Counted from the stretch's first letter, positions 16,137 through 25,053 are shown. The stretch: 64,000 bases of DNA from Pseudobdellovibrio exovorus JSS (GCF_000348725.1 NC_020813.1:434001-498000), one strand, 5' to 3'. The notes: generated by a model from the sequence alone, not told the origin. Numbers and translations: made by a program.

Positions 16137-17363
16137 TTACAGAGCCATGGCCTTTTTCAAGTTGCTGTCGATAGCTTCTAAGAAAGCCTCAGTGTTCAAG
16201 TATTGGTCTTGAGTCACTTTGTCGCCGTAAATACATACAGCTAAGTCTTTTGTCATTTTTCCAGACTCAACAGTTTCGATACAAACTTTTTCAAGAGTTG
16301 TTACAAACTTATCTAATGCTGGATTGTTGTCTAATTTTGCTCTGTGAGCTAAACCACGAGTCCACGCAAAGATAGAAGCGATTGGATTTGTTGACGTTGG
16401 CTTGCCTTGTTGGTGCATACGGTAGTGACGAGTCACTGTTCCGTGAGCGGCTTCAGCTTCGATAGTTTTTCCATCTGGAGTTACTAGAACAGAAGTCATT
16501 AAGCCCAATGAACCGAAACCTTGTGCTACTGTATCCGATTGAACGTCTCCGTCGTAGTTTTTACAAGCCCATACGAAGTTACCATTCCATTTCAATGCGC
16601 TGGCAACCATGTCATCAATCAAGCGGTGTTCATACGTAATACCAGCTTCATCCATTTTAGCTTTGAACTCAGTTTGGTAGATCTCTTCGAAGATATCTTT
16701 GAAGCGACCATCGTATTTTTTCAAGATGGTGTTTTTAGTTGAAAGATACAAAGGCCATTTTTTTGCTAAAGCTGTATTGAAGCAAGAGCGCGCGAAACCT
16801 TTGATCGACTCATCTGTGTTGTACATAGCCAAAGCCACGCCATCACCTTTAAAGTTGTAAACTTCGTGTTGAATCTTTTCGCCGTTTTCACCTTCGAAAG
16901 TGATCGTCAATTTGCCTTTTCCTTTAGTCACGAAATCAGTCGCGCGGTACTGGTCACCGAACGCATGACGTCCGATACAGATTGGCGCTGTCCAGTTAGG
17001 GACTAGGCGAGGTACGTTTTTGCAGATGATCGGCTCACGGAAAACAGTTCCATCCAAGATATTACGGATAGTTCCATTTGGTGATTTCCACATTTGTTTT
17101 AAGTTGAATTCTTTTACGCGAGCTTCGTCAGGAGTGATCGTCGCGCATTTGATACCAACATTGTATTTCTTAATGGCTTCAGCGGCATCAACAGTAACTT
17201 GGTCGTTAGTTTGATCGCGATATTCCATGCCTAGATCGAAGTATTTAATCTCAAGATCTAAGTAAGGTAAGATCAATTTATCTTTGATGTATTTCCAGAT
17301 GATGCGGGTCATTTCATCGCCGTCTAGTTCAACAACGGGATTGGCTACTTTAATTTTTTCCAT
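16137..17363 (-). CDS. icd: NADP-dependent isocitrate dehydrogenase, type II
   Basis: A 408-residue isocitrate dehydrogenase of the homodimeric type II class, otherwise best known from eukaryotes and some bacteria. It oxidatively decarboxylates isocitrate to 2-oxoglutarate in the TCA cycle and makes NADPH. Landmarks are the N-terminal [13 protein letters not shown], the substrate loop [20 protein letters not shown], the metal-site segment YDGDVQSD and [14 protein letters not shown] with its NADP-binding residues. An AGAGGAACC Shine-Dalgarno precedes ATG 17363. A TATAAT-like -10 sits on the minus strand at 17406-17411. Divergent from the aro operon. Confidence 0.96.
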   Translation of the reverse strand: MEKIKVANPVVELDGDEMTRIIWKYIKDKLILPYLDLEIKYFDLGMEYRDQTNDQVTVDAAEAIKKYNVGIKCATITPDEARVKEFNLKQMWKSPNGTIRNILDGTVFREPIICKNVPRLVPNWTAPICIGRHAFGDQYRATDFVTKGKGKLTITFEGENGEKIQHEVYNFKGDGVALAMYNTDESIKGFARSCFNTALAKKWPLYLSTKNTILKKYDGRFKDIFEEIYQTEFKAKMDEAGITYEHRLIDDMVASALKWNGNFVWACKNYDGDVQSDTVAQGFGSLGLMTSVLVTPDGKTIEAEAAHGTVTRHYRMHQQGKPTSTNPIASIFAWTRGLAHRAKLDNNPALDKFVTTLEKVCIETVESGKMTKDLAVCIYGDKVTQDQYLNTEAFLEAIDSNLKKAMAL

Positions 17364-17405
17364 AGGGTTCCTCTCTATAATTTCGCTAGAATTTTGCCTC
17401 TCGAT

Positions 17406-17411
17406 ATTATA
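17406..17411 (-). promoter_or_regulatory. Putative -10 box for icd
   Basis: Minus-strand TATAAT, 42 nt upstream of the icd start. The -35 is poor at a 16-17 bp spacing. Assigned by eye. Confidence 0.45.
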
Positions 17412-17488
17412 GTGTTCAGCTTATATCGGTAAATAGTAGGCCTCTCTGTTGACGCAGACAGGCGCAGAAGAAAAGAGTGAAGGCTTAT

Positions 17489-18556
17489 ATGAGTGCCTAT
17501 ATAAGATCGGCCCCAATTCAAAATACGACGGAATACTTGTCAGTTTTACCAGCACGTAAGCTATTTCCGATTGAAACGGTCTTGGTATTTGACTCTATTT
17601 TGTCTCGTTATCCTGCATTTGCGCGCTGGAGCCAAAGCTTTCGCTACCGTGTGCCCTTGAAGTCAGGCGAAAAGCTAAAAACTTTAGATAGTTTAAACGC
17701 CACATTGAAAAAACTGAATCAGATGCAAATTCCCCAATCCACAGAGCTGACTTTCGTCGCTGTTGGCGGGGGAAGTGTCGGTGACTTTGTTGGTTTTTTA
17801 GCCAGCACCTACTTGCGTGGTCGTCGCTTGATACAAATTCCTTCAACATGGCTTTCCGCTGTAGATTCGGCTCATGGTGGAAAGAATGGCCTCAATTTTC
17901 TAAATACTAAAAATCAAATTGGAACTTTCTATCCTGCACAGAAAATTTATCTGTGTGAAAGCTTATTGAAAACACAGCCGCAAGCTCGATTGACGGAAGC
18001 CATGGGTGAGGTCATCAAAATTGCTTTGCTATCGGATAAAAAATTATTCGAAGAAATTGAAAACCAACATGGAGTTTTAAGTTCCACACAACTTTTTAAG
18101 AAGTTACCAGAAGTTGTGGGGCTGAAATACAAAATCGTACAGCAGGACCCTTTAGAGAAAAAAGGTCATCGTCGTCTTCTCAACTTAGGACACACATTGG
18201 GGCATGTGTTTGAAAGTCACTTCCAGTGGCCCCATGGTTTAGCGGTGCTGATGGGGATGCAGTTTGCTGCCCGTTGGAGTCGCCATCGCGGGCTGTTGTC
18301 AGAAAAAGATTTTTTCCGAATTGCTTTAGTCATTGAGTCTTTAAATCTCCAGATGGATTTAGATCAGGCGTTATCAAAGATTCCTGACCAAAAGATCAAG
18401 GCACTTTTATCTAAAGATAAAAAATTAACATCAGCATCCGAAATGGACTTTATTTTTATTCAAAAAATAGGACGTTGTCTGCGTCAGAAAGTAAAGCTGT
18501 CTGACATTTTACAAGAAGTAAAACGGCAAAGGGCAGTAGCCGATGTTTCACTTTAA
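17489..18556 (+). CDS. aroB: 3-dehydroquinate synthase
   Basis: The second enzyme of the shikimate pathway, converting DAHP to 3-dehydroquinate with NAD+ and a divalent metal. The nucleotide loop VAVGGGSVGDFVGFLAS, the substrate block IPSTWLSAVDSAHGGKNGLN and the metal-binding LLNLGHTLGHVFE are all clear. Compared with typical AroB the VDSSVGGKTGIN motif is altered to VDSAHGGKNGLN. ATG 17489 has GAAGG 5 nt upstream. GTG 17477 is an alternative adding four residues. It is the first gene of a four-gene overlapping operon, its 3' end overlapping aroA by 14 nt. Confidence 0.93.
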   Translation: MSAYIRSAPIQNTTEYLSVLPARKLFPIETVLVFDSILSRYPAFARWSQSFRYRVPLKSGEKLKTLDSLNATLKKLNQMQIPQSTELTFVAVGGGSVGDFVGFLASTYLRGRRLIQIPSTWLSAVDSAHGGKNGLNFLNTKNQIGTFYPAQKIYLCESLLKTQPQARLTEAMGEVIKIALLSDKKLFEEIENQHGVLSSTQLFKKLPEVVGLKYKIVQQDPLEKKGHRRLLNLGHTLGHVFESHFQWPHGLAVLMGMQFAARWSRHRGLLSEKDFFRIALVIESLNLQMDLDQALSKIPDQKIKALLSKDKKLTSASEMDFIFIQKIGRCLRQKVKLSDILQEVKRQRAVADVSL

Positions 18557-19733
18557 GGGCGAAATCATCACCTCTAAGTCATGGCTGAATCGCGCTTTGG
18601 TGATGCAGCACTTCAATCCCACAACACAGTTAACAGCAACGGCAGATTCAGACGATGTACGCTCTTTACAAGGCGCCCTTCGCGACCTGTCTTTGTCCTT
18701 GCACGAATTTGATTTGGGATTAGGTGGTACAAGTTTTCGTTTTTTTTCTTTCCTAGTTTCGCGTTATCAGGGTGAGTTTTTAGTAAAAGCTCACGCACGC
18801 TTACTTGCGCGCCCTCAAGGTGAGTTGTTGCTCATATTAAAACAGTTGGGGGTTCAAGCTGAACTGCGGGACGACGGACTTCATCTGAAATCAAATGGCT
18901 GGTTATTAGATCCACGCACCTCAGTACAGGTGGCGGCAGAAGATTCGAGTCAGTTTATATCGGGGTTGTTATTAAGTGCATGGAACCTCGATCAAGAACT
19001 AAAAGTCGAAGTTAAAAAGCCGCTAACGTCTTTTGCCTATTTGCAAATGACGATTTCACTTTTACAAAAAAGTGGGATGAAGTTGCAAGTGACGGATACA
19101 GCAGACTCTTTACAAATCCTTATACCAGCCAAGCAAAAAGCATCTGTACTTGAGATCGAACCAGAACCAGATGTGAGTTCTGCGTTCTCTTTAGTGGCGT
19201 CAGCAGTTGTTAATGGTGATGTAGAAATTACGAATTGGAATGCGAACTCCACTCAACCAGATCAGATTTTTTTAAAGCTCTTTACGCAAATGGGAATTTC
19301 CTATCAAGAGTCCTTAGGTCAGTTAAAGGTACAAAAACAGCAAACATGGCGGGGAGTCAGTGCAAATCTGAACACATCACCGGACTTGTTTCCGGTTTTG
19401 GCGGTGTTGTGTGCTTTAGCTGAAGGCGAATCTATTTTGTCTGGAGCGGCTCATTTACGTCATAAAGAATCAGATCGCATTGCGAAGACTGCGGAGCTGC
19501 TGCAGCTTTATGGATTCCGTTATGAAGTTTTACCGGATGGTATGAAAATTTGGGGAAGAAGCTCGACGCAAAGTCCACAACAACCGACAGTGTTCAATCC
19601 TGAACATGATCATCGGATGGCCATGGCCGCCGCAGTTTTAAAGCTGGCGGGATATTCTATTCAGATTTCAACACCGGAAGTGGTGAATAAAAGTTATCCT
19701 ACCTTCTGGCGGGACGTGGAGCTGGTCGTATGA
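18543..19733 (+). CDS. aroA: EPSP synthase (3-phosphoshikimate 1-carboxyvinyltransferase)
   Basis: The sixth shikimate enzyme, joining PEP to shikimate 3-phosphate. The sequence is divergent but keeps the key sites: SKSWLNRAL (Lys and Arg of the GSKSxxNR motif), GGTSFRFF for the GNAGTxxR loop, DVSSAFSLVASAVV for GDxSSAAFF, HLRHKESDRIAK for the NxRxKExDR block, HDHRMAM and NKSYPTFW near the C-terminus. It is 396 residues, shorter than the usual 427, mainly by losing the N-terminal strand. It begins inside the aroB end, and its stop overlaps the next start by 4 nt (ATGA). Confidence 0.92.
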   Translation: MFHFKGEIITSKSWLNRALVMQHFNPTTQLTATADSDDVRSLQGALRDLSLSLHEFDLGLGGTSFRFFSFLVSRYQGEFLVKAHARLLARPQGELLLILKQLGVQAELRDDGLHLKSNGWLLDPRTSVQVAAEDSSQFISGLLLSAWNLDQELKVEVKKPLTSFAYLQMTISLLQKSGMKLQVTDTADSLQILIPAKQKASVLEIEPEPDVSSAFSLVASAVVNGDVEITNWNANSTQPDQIFLKLFTQMGISYQESLGQLKVQKQQTWRGVSANLNTSPDLFPVLAVLCALAEGESILSGAAHLRHKESDRIAKTAELLQLYGFRYEVLPDGMKIWGRSSTQSPQQPTVFNPEHDHRMAMAAAVLKLAGYSIQISTPEVVNKSYPTFWRDVELVV

Positions 19734-21490
19734 AGCGTGTATTCATTGGTCATCGGGGCACGGGAAAAACAGCTCTGCTTCAACGTCACAGTCAAATTTT
19801 TAATCAAATTTTCCCACAAATTCCTCACTTGGATTTAGATTTAGAAATTGAAAATTACGTCGGTGAACCACTCAGTGACTATTTCACACGCGTAGGTGAA
19901 GTGAAGTTTCGCCAAGTTGAGCAAGAGGTTTTTCTTCGAATTACAGCCCAACCGAACTTTGTGATTTCTTTGGGTGCGGGCTTTGATGTGAGCATTATCC
20001 CGAATGATATTGAGGTTGTTCTTGTGCGCCGCTTAAGTGATTCCGATGGAAGAATCTTTCTAGATCGTCCCCGTTTAAATACAGACGTGTCGTTATTAGA
20101 AGAGTATTATCAGCGGTATCATCAAAGGGAAAATCGTTACATCGAAGCGGCGGATTGGGTCTACCACATGCCGGAAGGCATAGAAGATGCTGGCCCCGCA
20201 GCTCATGCTATCGAGGGCTCTATTTTACGTCGTGATTTCAATGTCGAAAATGCATATTACACCTTAACGGCACAAGAGCTTCCATTCATCGAACAGCTCT
20301 TACGGAATTTTTCTAAGATAGAGTTAAGAACAGATCTGTTAGAGGCCGAGCAAATTGAGTCTTTGCTAGAGCGTTACCCTTGGCATGAATGGCTGGTATC
20401 AGTTCGTAGTGGTATGGAACTGAATTGGCAGCGTATTCACATGTTGGATACAGATATTCATTATTATCGTGAAGGCAGTCAGATTATTTCTTGTCACGAA
20501 GATCATATTAACTACGCCATTCAGCAGCTAGAGCCTTTTGTCGGTAAAGGGCATTTAAAGTTAAGCTCTTTGGTGGATAGTTTTGACGGACTCATTACGG
20601 GTTATCGTTGGCAGCAAGAGGACCCTGAGAATCGCAGCTTTCTACCGCGTTCAAGCATTGGCAGATGGCCATGGTTTCGTCAGCTATCTTCGTATTGGCA
20701 GAGTTTAAACTTTATTAAAAGTCGTACCGAGATGTCCGATCAGCCCAGTTGGTTTGAGTGGTTAAGTTTACCGCCTGAGGCACCACAGAAATGGGCGGCT
20801 GTTTTAGGACGACCAGTACATGCTTCGCGATCGCCTACGCAGCACCATGAGTTTTTTCATAAGCGGGAAACATTTTTTACGCGTGTGAGTTTGAATGAAG
20901 ATGAACTGTTGCAGCACCACAGTTTTCTATCTGAATTAAAATTGGGATATGCGGCGGTGACGTCTCCATTGAAAGAAATCGCTTTGCAGATTTCTAAGAA
21001 TCCGTCGCCAGTGTCTCAGAAGTTACAGGCTGCGAATACGCTCATGTTGAAAAATGATGGTTGGTGGGCACACAATACGGATCTAGAAGGATTTAAAAGT
21101 TTAACTCGTCAGTTGTCTAATCACGCCAATGTGGCCATTTGGGGTGGCGGTGGAACTCTGCAAATGATGAAAGAAGTTTTACCACAGGCAATCAGCTACT
21201 CGAGTCAGACGGGTAAAGTTCGTGATCCGAATCATTATAAAAACGAACAAGAACCACAGCATCTAGGTGAAGCGACCCAATTTGATGTCTTGATATGGGC
21301 AGCACCGCGCTTAGAAAAGACGTTATTTCCAAGCGAAAAGTTACAGTTTAAAGAAGTTCTTGATTTAAACTATGTTGACCATTCAATGGGGTTAGAGTTT
21401 GCAGTAAATCAGAAGATTCGTTATACCTCGGGACTTGAAATGTTTCGAGTGCAAGCGCTACATCAGCAAAAATTCTGGGAGCAAGTATGA
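19730..21490 (+). CDS. Trifunctional shikimate kinase / type I dehydroquinase / shikimate dehydrogenase
   Basis: A 586-residue fusion of three pathway enzymes. Residues 1 to about 165 are shikimate kinase: Walker A GHRGTGKT (7-14), acidic LDLDLEIE, GEVKFRQVE, SLGAGF, and LDRPRLN. Residues about 180-335 are type I 3-dehydroquinate dehydratase: Glu198-Leu-Arg200, SVRS, His256 in IISCHED, Schiff-base Lys277 in GHLKLSS, and a degraded SxxxG-SR lid (FLPRSSIGRW). Residues about 350-586 are shikimate dehydrogenase: SRSP (366-369), Lys415 in TSPLKE, NTD (449-451) and a glycine loop GGGG at 472-475. The order K-D-E is that of the C-terminal part of fungal AROM. It overlaps aroA and aroC by 4 nt each. 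The dehydroquinase assignment is the least certain of the three. Confidence 0.88.
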   Translation: MKRVFIGHRGTGKTALLQRHSQIFNQIFPQIPHLDLDLEIENYVGEPLSDYFTRVGEVKFRQVEQEVFLRITAQPNFVISLGAGFDVSIIPNDIEVVLVRRLSDSDGRIFLDRPRLNTDVSLLEEYYQRYHQRENRYIEAADWVYHMPEGIEDAGPAAHAIEGSILRRDFNVENAYYTLTAQELPFIEQLLRNFSKIELRTDLLEAEQIESLLERYPWHEWLVSVRSGMELNWQRIHMLDTDIHYYREGSQIISCHEDHINYAIQQLEPFVGKGHLKLSSLVDSFDGLITGYRWQQEDPENRSFLPRSSIGRWPWFRQLSSYWQSLNFIKSRTEMSDQPSWFEWLSLPPEAPQKWAAVLGRPVHASRSPTQHHEFFHKRETFFTRVSLNEDELLQHHSFLSELKLGYAAVTSPLKEIALQISKNPSPVSQKLQAANTLMLKNDGWWAHNTDLEGFKSLTRQLSNHANVAIWGGGGTLQMMKEVLPQAISYSSQTGKVRDPNHYKNEQEPQHLGEATQFDVLIWAAPRLEKTLFPSEKLQFKEVLDLNYVDHSMGLEFAVNQKIRYTSGLEMFRVQALHQQKFWEQV

Positions 21491-22509
21491 GTGCAAATAG
21501 TTTTGGACAAATATTTAAAATGATCAGTTTCGGAGAAAGCCATGGCGTGGCTTTAGGAGTTGTGATTGAAGGCTGTCCTGCCGGAGTTGTTTTTGATCAA
21601 GACCTTTTAGTGCGTAATATGCAACGACGTCGCCCAGGTCAAAGCTCTGTGACAACAGCGCGGAATGAAGCTGATGCTCCAGAGGTTGTCAGTGGAGTTT
21701 TTGACGGAAAAACACTCGGTACGCCAATTTGTATTCTGGTTCGCAATGCAGATCAGCGCTCACAAGATTATGAGTCTATTCAGCACAGTCCACGTATTGG
21801 TCACGCCGACGACACATGGAAAACTAAGTTTCAACATGTAGATCACCGAGGGGGTGGACGCTCATCAGGGCGTGAAACACTGGCGCGTGTATTGGCGGGC
21901 TCAGTGGCGCAGATGTTGTGTCAGCAGTTGCTACCTCAATTGCAGGTGAAATCATTTTCGTCACAGATTGCACATCTTCAATTGACTGAAAATGCAGAGC
22001 AGATTTGGAAAGTGAATGTAGATGAATATATAACTCGTTTGCCACATGAAAAATTAAACAATGAGGCTGTGCAGTTACTCGAGTCAGCGAAAGTAGCTGG
22101 TGAAAGTTATGGCGGCACAGTTCGGACTTTTGTAAAAAATGTTCCTGCAGGATTAGGTCAGCCTGTTTTTCATAAATTTAAATCGGATTTAGCTTCAGCG
22201 ATGCTCAGTATAGGGGCCACCACATCTTTTGAGTTTGGAGCCGGCCATGAAGCCGTTCGCAGTAAGGGTACAGAGTTCCATCAAGATCTGCAGTCGGCTG
22301 TCTATGGCGGTATCCGCGGTGGTTTAACGACGGGTGAGCCTTTAGATTTCAGTGTGGGATTTAAACCGACATCCTCGATTAAAGATACAGCGAAGAAAGG
22401 CCGTCATGATCCCTGCATTGTTCCCCGTGCTGTGCCTGTTGTAGAAGCGATGACATGGTTAGTTTTAGCGGACCATGTGTTGTGGAGTCGTTTAGATCGT
22501 ATTCGTTAA
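21487..22509 (+). CDS. aroC: Chorismate synthase
   Basis: The last shikimate-pathway enzyme, converting EPSP to chorismate with reduced FMN. The three family signatures are present: GESHG near residue 17, the RRRPGQ segment, and DHRGGGRSSGRET. The C-terminal RHDPCIVPRAVPVVEAM block is also canonical. Length 340 is near the usual 350-360. Its ATG overlaps the stop of the trifunctional gene by 4 nt (ATGA), so it is translationally coupled and closes the operon. Chorismate made here would feed the nearby menF. Confidence 0.97.
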   Translation: MSANSFGQIFKMISFGESHGVALGVVIEGCPAGVVFDQDLLVRNMQRRRPGQSSVTTARNEADAPEVVSGVFDGKTLGTPICILVRNADQRSQDYESIQHSPRIGHADDTWKTKFQHVDHRGGGRSSGRETLARVLAGSVAQMLCQQLLPQLQVKSFSSQIAHLQLTENAEQIWKVNVDEYITRLPHEKLNNEAVQLLESAKVAGESYGGTVRTFVKNVPAGLGQPVFHKFKSDLASAMLSIGATTSFEFGAGHEAVRSKGTEFHQDLQSAVYGGIRGGLTTGEPLDFSVGFKPTSSIKDTAKKGRHDPCIVPRAVPVVEAMTWLVLADHVLWSRLDRIR

Positions 22510-22615
22510 GTTATTAATTAAGCTGGAAAATCAGTGAATTAAATCGGAGTCTATTTTCTGTATTCAATTCCGGCCTTGCGCATTTCAAAATTTATCGGCA
22601 TACTCAATTCAAATT

Positions 22616-22785
22616 GTTAGGGAGTAGCCAACTTCTTAGAAGATAAGAAATCGACAAACTGGGTGATGTACCCCGGTTTCTTAGCAGCCTCAAAACTGTC
22701 GGCGAGACTAACTAGAGTCATATTAATATGGCTGTAGTGTCTCGCGTTTCGCAGTACCACAGCCTTAAATTTTTTGGAGGCTGTT
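22616..22785 (+). promoter_or_regulatory. yybP-ykoY manganese riboswitch with switchable terminator/RBS
   Basis: The aptamer shows GTTAG-GGAGTAGC (22616-22628) at its 5' end and GCGAGA-CTAAC (22702-22712) at its 3' end. P1 is the GTTAG/CTAAC pair enclosing the conserved GGAGTAGC and GCGAGA segments of the yybP-ykoY class. Downstream, GGCTGT (22730-22735) can pair with ACAGCC (22759-22764), followed by TTAAATTTTTT, a terminator-like stem. The same ACAGCC can instead pair with GGCTGT at 22779-22784, hiding the Shine-Dalgarno GGAGG (22776-22780). Mn2+ binding is therefore expected to open expression of the downstream exporter. The class is recognised from memory. Confidence 0.87.
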
Positions 22786-23340
22786 TTGGAATCCATAATT
22801 CAATCGTTTTTACTCGTGTTAGCCAGTGAGATGGGGGATAAAACCCAACTCATCGCTTTGGTTTTAGTGGCCCGTTTTCGGAAGCCGTGGACCATTATGG
22901 CGGGCATTCTGGTGGCGACCTTGGCGAACCATGGTTTAGCCTCATTTGCCGGAGAGATGGTCGCCAGTTGGCTGAGCCCGCAAGTCTTAAAGTGGGGACT
23001 GATCGCTCTGTTTGTCGGATTTGGTCTTTGGATTCTGATTCCTGATAAAGAAGAGTGCTTGGATGAAAGAAAAAACTACGGAGCTTTCTTAACCACACTC
23101 GTCGTTTTTTTCTTAGCCGAGATGGGGGATAAAACCCAACTGGCTACAGTGGCATTAGGAGCCAAGTTTAATTCGGTAGTGGCCGTGACGATAGGATCTA
23201 CGCTGGGAATGATGGTGGCCGATGGTTTAGCCGTATTTTTGGGGCCTCGTCTTTTACGTAAAATACCAATGAAAGCTGTGCGTATAACAGCATGTTTCTT
23301 ATTTATTGCATTTGCGATTTTGATTTATTTTCAGATTTAA
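22786..23340 (+). CDS. GDT1/TMEM165 (UPF0016) family manganese exporter
   Basis: An inner-membrane protein of 184 residues with six predicted helices in two repeats. Each repeat carries the family motif E-x-G-D-K-T-Q (SEMGDKTQ near residue 15 and AEMGDKTQ near residue 112). The family includes the bacterial Mn2+ exporter MneA and human TMEM165, and Mn2+/Ca2+ transport is the accepted role. The start is taken as TTG 22786, because GGAGG lies 5 nt upstream; TTG 22774 would bury that Shine-Dalgarno inside the gene. A yybP-ykoY riboswitch precedes it, which independently supports Mn2+ efflux. Confidence 0.92.
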   Translation: MESIIQSFLLVLASEMGDKTQLIALVLVARFRKPWTIMAGILVATLANHGLASFAGEMVASWLSPQVLKWGLIALFVGFGLWILIPDKEECLDERKNYGAFLTTLVVFFLAEMGDKTQLATVALGAKFNSVVAVTIGSTLGMMVADGLAVFLGPRLLRKIPMKAVRITACFLFIAFAILIYFQI

Positions 23341-23356
23341 CTGATGAAGAACAAAT

Positions 23357-23401
23357 GGAGTAGCTAGGACTAGCTACTCCGGTTTCTGTAGAGATTTCTA
23401 C
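23357..23401. terminator. Paired hairpins between the exporter and endonuclease genes
   Basis: GGAGTAGCTA-GGAC-TAGCTACTCC (23357-23380) is a perfect 10-bp stem. GTAGA-GATT-TCTAC (23388-23401) follows. Both sit between convergent stop codons. U-tracts are poor, so intrinsic termination is plausible but not certain. Confidence 0.55.
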
Positions 23402-23403
23402 GA

Positions 23404-24315
23404 CTAATTATCTTCTGGTTCGTAAAAAGAAGCATTAACAGAACGGAAGCTATCGATTTGATCAACAAGGTCCGCGAAGTCGATGAAAGGATTGCGATTT
23501 CCTTGTAGCTCTTCAATCTTATTGTTGCGCTCAAACTCTTCTGCATCCACAGGATCTTCTTTGTCCCATGCACGTAATGCTTCTTCTTCGGCTGCATTGA
23601 TTGAAAGTTTGTAGCGAGTTGCAAAATAGAAAATCGCGCGAGCTGTATTTCCTTTTTGTGTATCAGGAACTTCGAAAACATCTTCGCCACCGCGTTTCCC
23701 ACGACCAACGCGGTTATGAGGGCATTTAAGAGTTTCACGATCATGGATCACATCACCAAAGCGCAATGAGCTACGCGTTGAGTTCATTTGTGAATCAGTT
23801 GGGAATAAGTGATGTAAATCCGCTTTTTGTAGATGTCTGTCGGCGCCACCGAAGCGGCTTTGTGGCCAAGTGTGCTCTGTATTGATGATGTTTCCAGATT
23901 TAGGAAGTTTGTCTGGTCCTAGTGTTGGGGCTCCGCCAAAATCGCGATCTGTAAATATTTTTTCACAATAAACGTCTTCAACAGCATATTCGCCGCTATC
24001 AAGTTGTTCTAGATGAAGTTCTCCGAAAAGCTTTTTACGGGCGCCATCGTATCCCAATGAGCGGTGTTCGCGGCAAGGTGAATCGTGACCGCCACCAGAA
24101 TTACAATTTGGTATAAGCACATCTGGGCGTGAGCCTTGCTTAACGTGACCGCTGCTCATAATACGATAAAGCTCTTGTTTTAGTTCTTGATCGCGTAATG
24201 ATTTTTCATGGTATTGGACTAAGAAGTCTTGTCCGTAATAAAGAGGAAGTTGTTGGGCAGATGCCCATTGGAAGCTGGCAAGGATCACAAACAGAAGCAA
24301 AACATTCGCTCTCAT
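23404..24315 (-). CDS. Exported endonuclease I family DNase
   Basis: A secreted or periplasmic non-specific nuclease of the EndA/NucM (endonuclease I) family. The signal peptide MRANVLLLFVILASFQWASA is followed by a mature protein of about 283 residues. The His-Me active-site region reads NTEHTWPQS and is followed by DLHHLFPTD and, near the C-terminus, GNRNPFIDFADLV, all diagnostic. Six cysteines suggest disulfide stabilisation outside the cytoplasm. An AGAGGGG Shine-Dalgarno precedes ATG 24315. In a predator such an enzyme could digest prey DNA; that role is inferred from lifestyle, not seen in sequence. Confidence 0.93.
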   Translation of the reverse strand: MRANVLLLFVILASFQWASAQQLPLYYGQDFLVQYHEKSLRDQELKQELYRIMSSGHVKQGSRPDVLIPNCNSGGGHDSPCREHRSLGYDGARKKLFGELHLEQLDSGEYAVEDVYCEKIFTDRDFGGAPTLGPDKLPKSGNIINTEHTWPQSRFGGADRHLQKADLHHLFPTDSQMNSTRSSLRFGDVIHDRETLKCPHNRVGRGKRGGEDVFEVPDTQKGNTARAIFYFATRYKLSINAAEEEALRAWDKEDPVDAEEFERNNKIEELQGNRNPFIDFADLVDQIDSFRSVNASFYEPEDN

Positions 24316-24339
24316 AAAACCCCTCTAAAAGCAAATAGA

Positions 24340-25053
24340 TCAGGACGGCTTAACGACCCCGATGTAAATGTAAGCTATACCGAAGCTAACTGGAACGAAA
24401 CTGTATTCAGAAAACGCCCCTGATTTCTTCATTAAATCTAAAAAATTTTCACGGCAAGGAAAGGCTGCAGAGGACTTCTGCAGATAATCATAGGCCTCTT
24501 TTTGGCCTGTGACGATACCCCCAAGGGCTGGCAGTACTTTTTCGGAATAGAGGTTGTACAGATCTTTGATCACCGGAGTGGTCATCTGTCCGAATTCAAG
24601 CACCATAACACGTCCTTGAGGGCGGGTTACGCGGGCCATTTCTTGTAGGGCTTTTACTGGATCGCTCACATTGCGAATACCAAATGAAATGCTGGTAATA
24701 TCAAATTGATTGTCTGGATATTGAAGCTGAGTGACATCTGCTTGTTCAAACTGGATGTCTAATTCTGCCTTTTGAGCTTTAGCCGGAGCACTTTCTAACA
24801 TATCCACACAGAAATCAGTTCCGATCACTTTTCCTGTTGGACCCACTGTTTTTTTGAAAGCGATAGCCAGATCACCAGTTCCTGTCGCGCAGTCTAAAAC
24901 ACTGTCGCCAGTTTTTGCGCCAGAAAGGCGAACTAGTTTTTTTCTCCAGAGGTGATGGATGCCGACAGATAATACCGAATTGGCCCGATCATAATTCGCA
25001 GCAACTTTTGAAAACATCGAGCGAATGATTTCTGGGTTCGGTGATTGACTCAT
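24340..25053 (-). CDS. menG: Demethylmenaquinone / UbiE-type C-methyltransferase
   Basis: A 237-residue SAM-dependent methyltransferase of the UbiE/MenG family, which adds the ring methyl in the final menaquinone step. The family N-terminus FSKVAANYDRANSVLSVGIHHLWR, motif I LDCATGTGDLA and the GIRNVSDPVKALQEMARV block are all present. Its start overlaps the stop of the DAHP synthase gene by 4 nt (ATGA), so the first shikimate step and the last menaquinone step share a transcript. With men genes nearby and no ubi biosynthesis genes here, MenG activity is more likely than ubiquinone work. Confidence 0.94.
   Translation of the reverse strand: MSQSPNPEIIRSMFSKVAANYDRANSVLSVGIHHLWRKKLVRLSGAKTGDSVLDCATGTGDLAIAFKKTVGPTGKVIGTDFCVDMLESAPAKAQKAELDIQFEQADVTQLQYPDNQFDITSISFGIRNVSDPVKALQEMARVTRPQGRVMVLEFGQMTTPVIKDLYNLYSEKVLPALGGIVTGQKEAYDYLQKSSAAFPCRENFLDLMKKSGAFSEYSFVPVSFGIAYIYIGVVKPS

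Noticed and set aside
23370-23744. 124-residue frame on the minus strand inside the endonuclease gene
   Set aside because: It lies wholly within or beside the well-supported endonuclease gene in another frame, with no signal peptide, motif or Shine-Dalgarno.
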